Assembly: GCA_046542305.1 (NCBI GenBank) | Contig: JBKHBQ010000004.1 | Coordinates: forward strand, 1-36,923 | Length of the DNA stretch: 36,923 bases | Reading direction: 5' to 3' | Source of the DNA: JBKHBQ01 sp046542305 | GTDB taxonomy: Bacteria; Bacteroidota; Bacteroidia; Bacteroidales; 4484-276 | Shown: positions 22,849 through 30,763 of the stretch, piece by piece | Layout of the letters: each line of letters opens with the position of its first letter | How positions within the stretch are numbered: position 1 is the first letter of the stretch | The notes under the pieces: model-generated | The model's input: the letters and a program-made list of their open reading frames with translations, nothing else | Told to the model about the DNA's origin: nothing | Databases searched by the model: none | Program-made: the position numbers and the translations under genes

Positions 22849-22856
22849 TATTTTTG
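22849..22856 (+). promoter_or_regulatory. -7 promoter element upstream of the Wzz-like gene
   Basis: TATTTTTG matches TAnnTTTG, 18 bases before the ATG at 22875 in the 89-base gap after the flippase gene. Confidence 0.55.
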
Positions 22857-22874
22857 TGCCCTTATTTGAATTAG

Positions 22875-25142
22875 ATGAGTATGGTGTTTAGGAAAGCTGA
22901 CAACGAGAACTTCGACTCGACCAATATTGTGCTTTTTTTGTACAAATGGCGCAAACCATTGGTTGTGGTCACTTTACTGGCTATTGTCGCGTCGGTGATT
23001 TTCTCCTCGCCTATGTTTATCACTCCGAAGTACAAATCTACGGTCATCCTTTATCCGGTGGCGACCAATGCCATTTCGAAAGCCCTGCTCACCGAATCGG
23101 GCGGAGTAAAGGAAGACATCCTGGATTTCGGGGAAGATGAAGAAACCGAACAGCTACTGCAGATCCTGCATTCCAACCGCATCCGCGACAGGATCATCGA
23201 GCGCTACGACCTGATGGAGCATTACAACATCGATGCTGCTTCGGGTTATAAGCTCACACGGCTGTACCGGGAATACGAGGAAAACATTACTTTCAGGCGT
23301 ACAGAGTTTATGGCGGTTAAGATCACGGTGCTGGATAAAGACCCGCAGATGGCCGCCGCCATTGCCAACGACATTGCCGACCTGCTGGATTCTACAAAGA
23401 ATGAAATGCAGAAAAAACGTGCGCAACGGGCCTACGAAATTGTGAAGGAACAGTATTTCAAACTCCGTCACGAAGTACAGGCCATGGAAGATTCCCTTTC
23501 CATGCTTCGCGCATTGGGCGTGCACGATTACGAATCGCAGGCGGAGATGATCAACCAGCAACTGGCTATTGAACTGGCTAACGGCAACCAAGCGGCTGTA
23601 AGACGGCTTGAGAATAAGCTCGAGATCCTGGCCCGGTATGGTGGCCCTTACGTTTCGCTTCGCGATGCCCTGGAGCATGAGAAAAAACAGCTTAGCATGC
23701 TTCGGGCAAAATACGAGGAAGCCAAAACTGATGCCGAGGAGGTGCTGCCCACTAAGTTCGTGGTAAACAGCGCCTATGAAGCCGAACGTAAATCCTACCC
23801 CATACGGTGGTTGATTGTGGTGGTTACCACAGTTTCTGCACTCCTGCTAACCCTGGTGCTGATCCTGATGTTTGAAAACCTTGGTGAATACCTGCCGGCC
23901 CGCTTCCGGGCCATGGTTGCCGAAAGAAATAATATCCACAAAAAGAAATATCCCCCTGAGGGCAAAGATCCGCCTGTGCCACCGCGTGAGCCGCCGCAGC
24001 CTTATCACAGCAGCACCAATATCACGCAAAAACCAGTGGATAATCCGCCACCAAAACCGGCTTCAGAAAAAAAACCAAATCAAAATACAGATTCAAACAA
24101 ATCAAAAATACAAAACCAACATACTGAAACAGAAACGCAAAGCAACGCAGTAAAAATCGAAAAAAGGGATAATCAAATGGAGCGATATTTCACAAATACA
24201 AATATTCTCAAGTTACTTTTCAAATGGAAGATACATCTGGCCGTGGTTTTGATCATAGGTATCGTATTGGCTGTGATTTTCTCCTCACCTTTGTTTATTA
24301 CACCCAAGTTTAAGTCTCATGCCGTAGTTTATCCTTCCAATATCCAACCATATTCGGAGGAAAGCGAATCGGAGCAAATGCTGCAGTTTTTTGAATCCAA
24401 AGAGATCAGTGATAGGATCATCAGGAAATATGACCTTGCCAGTCGCTACAAAATCGATTCCAGTTACAAGTATTTTAAGTCTGCCATCGAGTACGAATAC
24501 AGTCAGAATGTGAGCATCTCCAAAACTCCATACGAATCGGTGAAGATTGAGGTGTTCGATGCCGATCCGTTGGTGGCGAGCAATATGGTAAAGGACATAA
24601 TTTACTTTTACAACGAAAAGGTACGCGAAACCCATCTTGAGAAATTCAATGAAGTAGTAGTTTTTTTTGAAGACCGCCTGCAACGAAAGCAACAGGAGAT
24701 CGATTCGGTTGAAAACAAGCTGTATGAACTGCGGACAGTATATGGCATCATCGACTATCCGAACCAGTCGCGCGAGGTGGCCCGCGGTTTTCTGCGCACC
24801 GTAGATGGAAATAATGCCGCCCAAAACATTAACACCCGTGAGGTGCTGAAGCTGAAAGAAAACATTGAGCAGAAAGGCGGCCTCTATACCATGTACAACG
24901 ATCGTTATTTCGACCTGATCGCCGAGTTCGGGAAAATTAAAATGCTCTATGATGATGCTGTAATGAATGCCAGCAAAAATATTAGCTATGCCAGCGTAAT
25001 CTCCGAGCCCTATCCCGCCGACAAAAAAGCCTATCCCGTGCGTTGGGTGATCGTGGTGCTTACAGCCATCGGGATACTTTTTTTCTCCCTCTTAGCTGTG
25101 CTGATCATCGAAAATTACGAATCCATTAAAAGGAATTTTTAA
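22875..25142 (+). CDS. Double-length Wzz-like polysaccharide chain-length protein (tandem fusion)
   Basis: A 755-residue protein made of two homologous Wzz-like halves in one frame. Half 1 (about 13-340) has TM1 at about 29-46 ending FSSPMFITPKYKS, a coiled-coil periplasmic part, and TM2 after SYPIRW at about 312-333. Half 2 (about 435-755) repeats this order, with TM3 ending FSSPLFITPKFKS at about 453-471 and TM4 after AYPVRW at about 725-746. Residues 350-434 form a cytoplasmic linker, first Pro-rich (PPEGKDPPVPPREPP), then Lys/Asn/Thr-rich and encoded by A-rich DNA (about 24060-24170). M435 (ATG at 24177, after AAAAAAGGGAT) could start half 2 separately. Wzz proteins set glycan chain length in the inner membrane. 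No kinase domain is fused. Fusion of two copies is unusual. Confidence 0.88.
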   Translation: MSMVFRKADNENFDSTNIVLFLYKWRKPLVVVTLLAIVASVIFSSPMFITPKYKSTVILYPVATNAISKALLTESGGVKEDILDFGEDEETEQLLQILHSNRIRDRIIERYDLMEHYNIDAASGYKLTRLYREYEENITFRRTEFMAVKITVLDKDPQMAAAIANDIADLLDSTKNEMQKKRAQRAYEIVKEQYFKLRHEVQAMEDSLSMLRALGVHDYESQAEMINQQLAIELANGNQAAVRRLENKLEILARYGGPYVSLRDALEHEKKQLSMLRAKYEEAKTDAEEVLPTKFVVNSAYEAERKSYPIRWLIVVVTTVSALLLTLVLILMFENLGEYLPARFRAMVAERNNIHKKKYPPEGKDPPVPPREPPQPYHSSTNITQKPVDNPPPKPASEKKPNQNTDSNKSKIQNQHTETETQSNAVKIEKRDNQMERYFTNTNILKLLFKWKIHLAVVLIIGIVLAVIFSSPLFITPKFKSHAVVYPSNIQPYSEESESEQMLQFFESKEISDRIIRKYDLASRYKIDSSYKYFKSAIEYEYSQNVSISKTPYESVKIEVFDADPLVASNMVKDIIYFYNEKVRETHLEKFNEVVVFFEDRLQRKQQEIDSVENKLYELRTVYGIIDYPNQSREVARGFLRTVDGNNAAQNINTREVLKLKENIEQKGGLYTMYNDRYFDLIAEFGKIKMLYDDAVMNASKNISYASVISEPYPADKKAYPVRWVIVVLTAIGILFFSLLAVLIIENYESIKRNF

Positions 25143-25157
25143 AAAGGACCTGTTGCT

Positions 25158-26603
25158 TTGGCTGAAAAAGTAAAACTATATTGGGTTTATGCACTTAGCG
25201 CGTTGTTTATTTTGTTGAACGCCGTGCTGATTGTGAAGGAGTTTTACTGGTCGCTTCTTCTGCCGCTGGTAGTGGGGGTGTTGCTAATGTACATCTTTGC
25301 CCTCGATAAACTGATTATGGGCATCGTGCTGCTAACTCCCCTGGCGGTGAACATACGCAGCTTCGAGGCCAACCTGGGAGTTTCGCTGCCTACCGAACCC
25401 CTGATGTTCGGTGTGCTGATCATCTTTATCCTGAAACTGTTCGGGGGTTTCGCCCTCGACAAAAAAATGCTCCGTCATCCGCTTACCATTGCCATTTTAA
25501 TCAACCTGATCTGGATTCTGATTACCACCCTCACCAGCGAAATGCCGCTGGTTTCGCTGAAGTTTTTGGTTGCCCGGTTGTGGTTTGTGATTCCTTTTTT
25601 CTTTGTGGCTGCCATTTTGTTCAGAAACTTCAGCAATACCCGCAAATTTGTGTGGCTGTATGCCATCGGCTTGCTGGTGGTGATTGTGTACACCCTCTTT
25701 AACCATGCCAAATATGGTTTTGGTGAAGAGGAAGGTCACTGGGTGATGGATCCGTTTTTCAACGACCACACTGCCTATGGTGCAGCACTTGCCATGTTCA
25801 TTCCTTTCCTGGCAGGATTCAGTTTTGACAAATCCTTCAAGTTTTCCATCCGCATGACGGCGTTTATCTTTTTGATGATATTTCTGCTTGCGGTGGTTTT
25901 TTCCTATAGTCGTGCGGCATGGATAAGCCTTATTGCCGCTTTTGGTGTGTATCTGATTGTATTGCTGCGCATCAAATTCAAATGGATCTTTGCCTTGGTT
26001 GTAATTCTGGTCACAATGTTTTTCGGGTTTCAGCATCAGATTATCGAGATTCTGGAGCGAAACGAACAGGATTCCTCCACCGATCTGCTCGAGCATGTTC
26101 ATTCGATCTACAACATTACTTCCGATGCCTCGAACCTCGAGCGGATCAATCGCTGGCAGGCGGGAATCAGGATGTTTAAAGAGCGCCCGCTGGTGGGTTG
26201 GGGGCCGGGCACCTATCAGTTTTTATATGCACCCTTCCAGCGTAGCAAGGAAAAGACCCTTATCAGTACCAATGCAGGAGACCTGGGAAATGCGCACAGC
26301 GAATATATCGGGCCGATGGCCGAACAGGGCCTGCCGGGAATGATTACAATCCTGGTGGTATTGATCATCGGCATCTATACCGCCCTGAAGGTGATAAAAT
26401 ATGCAGGAAATCCACAGGTGAGGCTGATGGCGCTGTTGTCGATGCTGGCACTGGTAACCTATTTCACGCACGGATTCCTCAATAATTTCCTCGACACCGA
26501 CAAAGCTTCCGTTCCGGTCTGGGGCTTCTTTGCCATTATTCTGGCTTTGGACATTTATCACCGGGATGAGGTGGTTCTGGATGAAAAACAGCATGAAAGC
26601 TAA
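25158..26603 (+). CDS. O-antigen ligase/polymerase family membrane protein (Wzy_C)
   Basis: A 481-residue polytopic membrane protein with roughly 11-12 segments. The large periplasmic loop near residues 330-400 carries the family signature: RINRWQAGIRMFKERPLVGWGPGTYQF, then GNAHSEYIGPMAEQGLPGM, the counterpart of the HN(S)xYL motif. Members either join O-antigen to lipid A core (WaaL) or polymerise repeat units (Wzy); the sequence does not decide. The start is TTG at 25158, 15 bases after the Wzz stop and preceded by AAAGGA at 25144-25149. Together with the flippase and the double Wzz it forms a Wzx/Wzz/Wzy(WaaL) trio. The gene converges on the second lpxD with a 69-base gap that shows no terminator. 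Confidence 0.87.
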   Translation: MAEKVKLYWVYALSALFILLNAVLIVKEFYWSLLLPLVVGVLLMYIFALDKLIMGIVLLTPLAVNIRSFEANLGVSLPTEPLMFGVLIIFILKLFGGFALDKKMLRHPLTIAILINLIWILITTLTSEMPLVSLKFLVARLWFVIPFFFVAAILFRNFSNTRKFVWLYAIGLLVVIVYTLFNHAKYGFGEEEGHWVMDPFFNDHTAYGAALAMFIPFLAGFSFDKSFKFSIRMTAFIFLMIFLLAVVFSYSRAAWISLIAAFGVYLIVLLRIKFKWIFALVVILVTMFFGFQHQIIEILERNEQDSSTDLLEHVHSIYNITSDASNLERINRWQAGIRMFKERPLVGWGPGTYQFLYAPFQRSKEKTLISTNAGDLGNAHSEYIGPMAEQGLPGMITILVVLIIGIYTALKVIKYAGNPQVRLMALLSMLALVTYFTHGFLNNFLDTDKASVPVWGFFAIILALDIYHRDEVVLDEKQHES

Positions 26604-26672
26604 GGTAATATCACTGCCAAAGCCCCATACATCACCTCCTCACAAAGAGCAAGCGTACATCCGTTAATTCTT

Positions 26673-27602
26673 TTATATTCGCTTGAGCAGATCAGGCAAT
26701 TGCCGTATGGCGGCCATTTCCCTCCATTTCTTGCGGGCATCTTCTGCCGGTTGTCCGAAATAGGTTTTTCCGTTGCCTTCGATGGATTTATCCACGGCTG
26801 AGGTAGCCAGTATCACGGCGCCTTTTCCGATCACCAGGTCTTTGTTCACAGCCACCCGGCCCCACAGGATCACATCGTCTTCGATCCTGGTTACGCCGGC
26901 AATGGCGGCATGCGACCCGATGAGGCAGTTTTTTCCGATGTAGGTATCATGACCCACCTGACAATGGTTGTCCATCTTGGTGCCGTCATCGATCACCGTA
27001 TCGCCGGATACGCCGCGGTCGATGGAACAGAGCGCCCCGATTTCCACCCTGTTGCCGATCACTACATTGCCGCAGGATTCCAGCTTCCGGTAGCCGGCAG
27101 GTTTGCGCTGGAAATAATATGCGTCGGCGCCCAGTACGCTGTTGGCATGGATCACCACGTTATCGCCGATGATCACATGATCGTAAATGCTGACATTGGA
27201 ATGGATAATGCAGTTTTTGCCGATTTTCACATGGTTGCCGATAAAGCTGTTGGGCTGAATGATGGTGCCTTCGCCGATTGTGGCTGTAGGGCTGATCTGT
27301 GAACTGCAGGGCTCGAACGCACGGAAGCGGCGGACCAGGTTTACATAATCGGCAAACGGATCTTCGGAAATGAGCAGCGCCTTGCCCTGGGGACATTCCA
27401 CCTCTTTGTTGATCAGAATAGTGGTGGCTCTGGAATTGAGTGCTTTGGCGTAGTATTTCGGGTGATCCACAAAAGTAATATCACCGTCCTCGACCATGTG
27501 AATTTCGTTGAGGCCCGTTACCGGATGTTCAGGCGATCCTTCAAAACGTGCGCCGATCATTCCGGCAATTTCCTGTAGCTGATAGGTTTTGTTGAATTTC
27601 AT
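26673..27602 (-). CDS. Divergent second LpxD-like acyltransferase
   Basis: A 309-residue left-handed beta-helix acyltransferase. The N-terminal LpxD uridine-binding-like domain (about 8-95) and hexapeptide repeats (about 105-270) are present. The helix keeps the catalytic His in NHCQVGHDTYIG (H218), equivalent to E. coli H239. It lacks the second conserved His of LpxD (GHxxI), having AVNKDLVIG there. It is clearly separate from the canonical LpxD at 30764-31795, so it probably acylates a different substrate or has a regulatory role. The start at 27602 (MKFNKTYQLQ) is preferred to 27632. It lies downstream of efp, separated from it by a strong terminator ending 14 bases before the ATG. In other Bacteroidota I recall a similar gene next to efp and lpxA. 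Confidence 0.82.
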   Translation of the reverse strand: MKFNKTYQLQEIAGMIGARFEGSPEHPVTGLNEIHMVEDGDITFVDHPKYYAKALNSRATTILINKEVECPQGKALLISEDPFADYVNLVRRFRAFEPCSSQISPTATIGEGTIIQPNSFIGNHVKIGKNCIIHSNVSIYDHVIIGDNVVIHANSVLGADAYYFQRKPAGYRKLESCGNVVIGNRVEIGALCSIDRGVSGDTVIDDGTKMDNHCQVGHDTYIGKNCLIGSHAAIAGVTRIEDDVILWGRVAVNKDLVIGKGAVILATSAVDKSIEGNGKTYFGQPAEDARKKWREMAAIRQLPDLLKRI

Positions 27603-27615
27603 AAGTTCTTTTGCC

Positions 27616-27654
27616 AAAAAAACAAGACACAAACTCCTATAGCTTGTGTCTTGT
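27616..27654 (-). terminator. Rho-independent terminator after efp, directly before the second lpxD
   Basis: A perfect 11-bp stem, ACAAGACACAA (27622-27632) with TTGTGTCTTGT (27644-27654), is followed on the minus strand by a run of seven T. It stands 25 bases after the efp stop codon and 14 bases before the second lpxD start. No promoter fits between it and that start. Confidence 0.92.
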
Positions 27655-27679
27655 CATTTAATATTTTTACACACACAAA

Positions 27680-28246
27680 TTATTCTTTAACCCTTTCGGA
27701 ATATTCACCCGTGCGGGTATCCACCTTGATGGTTTCGCCGTTTTCGATAAACAACGGAACCTTAACGATAGCGCCCGTTTCCACGGTAGCTTCCTTCAGG
27801 GTGTTTGTAGCGGTATTACCTTTCTCGCCGGGCTCGGTATAGGTGATCGTCAGGTTTACATATGCCGGGAGTTCGCACGAGAGCGGCGATTCGGTTTCGG
27901 CATGAAACAGGATTTCCACCTCCTGGCCTTCCTTCAGGAATTCCGGTGCATTGATCAGCGACTCATCAATGAAGGTCTGCTCATAATCCTGGGAATTCAT
28001 GAAATGGTAAAGCGATCCTTCTTTATAGAGGAACTGATAAGGTCTGCGTTCCACACGCTGAATATCGATCTTTACGCCGGCATTAAAGGTATGAGGAAGC
28101 ACCTTTCCGGTTTTTACGTTCTTCAGTTTAGTACGGACAAATGCTCCGCCCTTGCCGGGTTTTACGTGTTGAAATTCAACGATGCTAAACAATTCACCGT
28201 TAAAGTCGATCACCAGTCCGTTTCTGAAATCTGCAGTAGTTGCCAT
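27680..28246 (-). CDS. efp: Elongation factor P
   Basis: A 188-residue translation factor that relieves ribosome stalling at polyproline. The KOW-like domain I (about 1-65) has FQHVKPGKGGAFVRTKLKNVKTG with K32 at the tip contacting the peptidyl transferase centre. OB domains II and III follow, with SPLSCELPAYVNLTI, the segment TNTLKEATVETGAIVKVPLFIENGE and a GEY-containing C-terminus. Length and order are canonical. No EpmA/EpmB or rhamnosyl-transferase (EarP) gene is in the window, so whether K32 is modified is unknown. It has its own promoter (28277-28284) and a terminator after its stop. Confidence 0.97.
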   Translation of the reverse strand: MATTADFRNGLVIDFNGELFSIVEFQHVKPGKGGAFVRTKLKNVKTGKVLPHTFNAGVKIDIQRVERRPYQFLYKEGSLYHFMNSQDYEQTFIDESLINAPEFLKEGQEVEILFHAETESPLSCELPAYVNLTITYTEPGEKGNTATNTLKEATVETGAIVKVPLFIENGETIKVDTRTGEYSERVKE

Positions 28247-28276
28247 GTATGATGTATGTATTTTTTAAATTTTCGG

Positions 28277-28284
28277 CAAAAATA
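28277..28284 (-). promoter_or_regulatory. -7 promoter element of efp
   Basis: The minus strand reads TATTTTTGCC, matching TAnnTTTG, 31 bases before the ATG and within the 108-base gap after lpxA. Confidence 0.65.
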
Positions 28285-28354
28285 GCTTAAAAATTTGATC
28301 CGCAGGTATTACATTATTCCACATAAACGCATTGCCTGATTGCGCCAAAGCGGA

Positions 28355-29158
28355 TTACCCGTTGTTGTTTTTTTTGTCAATTCTTCCATAGCCTTTCATC
28401 AGCCCGCGTGTAGATCGCTGGATAAAGGCAAGGATCTCGTCGCGATCGGGTGTGGCCGGCACATCGGCTTCGATGATGCTGATGGCCTGGGATACGTTGT
28501 AACCCTTCAGATATAATGTGCGGTAAATATCCTGGATGGCGTTAATCCGCTCGTTGCTGAATCCGCGGCGGCGCAACCCGATGGAGTTGATGCCCACGTA
28601 CGACAGCGGTTCGCGCGCGGCCTTCGAAAACGGAGGAACATCCTTCCGCACGAGCGCACCACCTGAAATAAAGCAGTGTGCCCCGATTTGTACAAACTGG
28701 TGCACGGCAGCCATACCGCCGATAATGGCCCAGTCGTCGATGTTAATGTGCCCGGCCAGGGTGGCTGCATTGGCCAGCACTACGTTATTTCCGATAATAC
28801 AGTCGTGGGCAATATGCACGTACGCCATCAGCAGGCAGTTGTCGCCGATCACGGTTTCGTAGTTGGCTTTGGTGCCGCGGTTGATGGTTACAAATTCCCT
28901 CACGGTGGTATTATTTCCGATTTTTACGATGGTATCCTCACCGGCAAATTTCAGATCCTGCGGGATAGCCGAGATTACCGCCCCCGGAAAGATCTTGCAG
29001 TTTTTCCCGATGCGTGCACCTTCCATGATCGTTACGTTTGATCCGATCCAGGTACCTTCACCGACCTCCACATTCTTTTCAATATTCACAAAAGGTTCGA
29101 TCACCACATTCTTGGCCACTTTAGCCTGAGGATGAACGTAAGCAAGTGGTTGATTCAT
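28355..29158 (-). CDS. lpxA: UDP-N-acetylglucosamine acyltransferase LpxA
   Basis: First enzyme of lipid A synthesis, moving a 3-hydroxyacyl chain from ACP to UDP-GlcNAc. The 267-residue protein starts with LpxA hexapeptide coils (VHPQAKVAKNVVIEPFVNIE) and contains the catalytic His in VHIAHDCIIGN (H118, the E. coli H125 equivalent), FVTINRGT, and GHINIDDWAIIGGMAAVHQFVQIGAHCFI. The C-terminal helical domain has SYVGINSIGLRRRGFS. Its ATG lies one base after the stop of lpxC/fabZ (TAATATG), so the two are coupled. Confidence 0.97.
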   Translation of the reverse strand: MNQPLAYVHPQAKVAKNVVIEPFVNIEKNVEVGEGTWIGSNVTIMEGARIGKNCKIFPGAVISAIPQDLKFAGEDTIVKIGNNTTVREFVTINRGTKANYETVIGDNCLLMAYVHIAHDCIIGNNVVLANAATLAGHINIDDWAIIGGMAAVHQFVQIGAHCFISGGALVRKDVPPFSKAAREPLSYVGINSIGLRRRGFSNERINAIQDIYRTLYLKGYNVSQAISIIEADVPATPDRDEILAFIQRSTRGLMKGYGRIDKKNNNG

Positions 29159-29159
29159 A

Positions 29160-30548
29160 TTATTTCGTTTTTTTTACTATTTGAGCGAGCATCACTGCCT
29201 CCATCACAACTTTTTTTCCGACATACGCGGTGCCTTTCATGTGGCATAGTCCCCGGCGGATGGGAGCAAGCAGGTCGAGTTTAAAAAGAATGGTGTCGCC
29301 GGGAACCACTTTGTTCCTGAATTTCACCTCATCGATCTTCAGGAAATAGGTAATATAATTTTCGGGGTCAGGTACCGTACTCAATACCAGGATACCTCCG
29401 CTTTGTGCCATGGCTTCGATCTGCAGCACGCCGGGCATCACAGGCTCATCAGGGAAATGTCCCACAAAGAAGCTCTCGTTCATGGTCACGTTCTTCACGC
29501 CAATCACGTGGGTGTCGCTCATTTCCATGATGCGGTCCACCAGCAGGAATGGCGGACGGTGGGGCAGATAACGCATGATGTCGTTGATATCGAACAGCGG
29601 CTTGGCGCCCGGATCATATTCGGGGATGTTTTCGCCCGGTTTGTTTTTCAGAAGTTCTTTCCTCAACAGCCGTGCAAACTCCACGTTGGCCATATGCCCC
29701 GGGCGGCTGGCAAAAACATGCGCCTTTAAGGGCCTGCCCACCAACGCCAGATCGCCAACCACATCCAGCAGCTTATGCCGTGCCGGTTCGTTTTGAAAAT
29801 GAAGGTCGAGGTTGTTCAGGATCCCTTCGGATTTTACTTCTACCGTAGGTTTATTGAACAATGCTGCCAGCCGGTCGAGTTCTTCCTGGGTCACTGCTTT
29901 GTTCACGAAAACAATGGCATTGCTCAGGTCGCCTCCTTTGATGAGGTTATTTTTCAGCAGATACTCCAGCTCGTGCAGGAAAACAAAAGTGCGGCAGGGC
30001 GAAATTTGTGCGGCATAATCACCCAGGGTGTGCAGTGTGGCATTTTGGGTAGAAAGTACCCGCGTTTCAAAGTCGATCATCACCGACACCTTGTATTCGC
30101 TGTGCGGAACAGCCGTCATTTCGATTTTGTTTTCGGCATCGTAATACTTCACCACGGTATCCAGCTCCAGGTATTCGCGTTCAGCATCCTGGGTTTCAAA
30201 ACCTGCCTCCTGAAGTGCCTTTACGTAAGCGGAGGAGCTGCCGTCGATAATAGGTGTTTCGGGACCGTCCATTTCGATGAGGCAGTTGTCGATTTCAAGG
30301 CCTGCAAGTGCCGACAGCACATGCTCTACCGTATACACTTTCGCCTCTCCGATGCCAAGTGTGGTGCCCCGGGAGGTATCCACCACATGATCGGCAACAG
30401 CCTCAATCTCGGGCTGACCTTCCATGTCTGTGCGTTTAAAAACAAACCCGTGTCCTGCGGGGGCGGGCCTGAAGGTGAGGTTGACATTCCTGCCCGTATG
30501 TAATCCAAGGCCTGATACTGTAACAGGTTCCTTTATAGTTTTTTGCAT
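29160..30548 (-). CDS. lpxC/fabZ: Bifunctional UDP-3-O-acyl-GlcNAc deacetylase/3-hydroxyacyl-ACP dehydratase LpxC-FabZ
   Basis: A fusion of 462 residues. The LpxC part (about 1-310) removes the acetyl group in the committed lipid A step; its zinc ligands lie in EHVLSALAGL (H76) and in the RHKLLDVVGDLALVG segment (His and Asp), with further DGSSSAYV and GHMANVEF marks. The FabZ part (about 320-462) dehydrates 3-hydroxyacyl-ACP, with LPHRPPFLLVDRI and GHFPDEPVMPGVLQIEAMAQSGG holding the catalytic His and Glu. The fusion is typical of Bacteroidota and balances 3-hydroxyacyl-ACP use between lipid A and phospholipid. It is transcribed from a promoter at 30595-30602 with lpxA. Confidence 0.97.
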   Translation of the reverse strand: MQKTIKEPVTVSGLGLHTGRNVNLTFRPAPAGHGFVFKRTDMEGQPEIEAVADHVVDTSRGTTLGIGEAKVYTVEHVLSALAGLEIDNCLIEMDGPETPIIDGSSSAYVKALQEAGFETQDAEREYLELDTVVKYYDAENKIEMTAVPHSEYKVSVMIDFETRVLSTQNATLHTLGDYAAQISPCRTFVFLHELEYLLKNNLIKGGDLSNAIVFVNKAVTQEELDRLAALFNKPTVEVKSEGILNNLDLHFQNEPARHKLLDVVGDLALVGRPLKAHVFASRPGHMANVEFARLLRKELLKNKPGENIPEYDPGAKPLFDINDIMRYLPHRPPFLLVDRIMEMSDTHVIGVKNVTMNESFFVGHFPDEPVMPGVLQIEAMAQSGGILVLSTVPDPENYITYFLKIDEVKFRNKVVPGDTILFKLDLLAPIRRGLCHMKGTAYVGKKVVMEAVMLAQIVKKTK

Positions 30549-30594
30549 TTCAATGATATTGAGAAGAAATGAAATTCTTTATTTTGCTGGCTTG

Positions 30595-30602
30595 CAAAAG
30601 TA
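30595..30602 (-). promoter_or_regulatory. -7 promoter element of lpxC/fabZ
   Basis: The minus strand reads TACTTTTGC, matching TAnnTTTG, 47 bases before the ATG of lpxC/fabZ in the 215-base gap after lpxD. Confidence 0.65.
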
Positions 30603-30661
30603 TCAATTTTTTCTTTTTAAAGAAGTTAGGAAGGGATTTAATACCTGATGGCTGATGTTTT

Positions 30662-30687
30662 TTGTTAACAATCTGCTAACAAAACCT
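30662..30687. promoter_or_regulatory. Palindromic site between lpxD and lpxC/fabZ
   Basis: TTGTTAACAA (30662-30671) is a perfect 10-bp palindrome; a further CTAACAAAA lies just beyond it. The site is 60-85 bases upstream of the lpxC/fabZ -7 element. It may be a regulator-binding site. It has no T-run that would make it a terminator. Confidence 0.3.
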
Positions 30688-30763
30688 TAAGAAAATATCC
30701 TTTTGCCTTGCGGATGATTTGCAACAGGTATGCAATCCGCTTTATTTGTTCATCCCGAACCTG

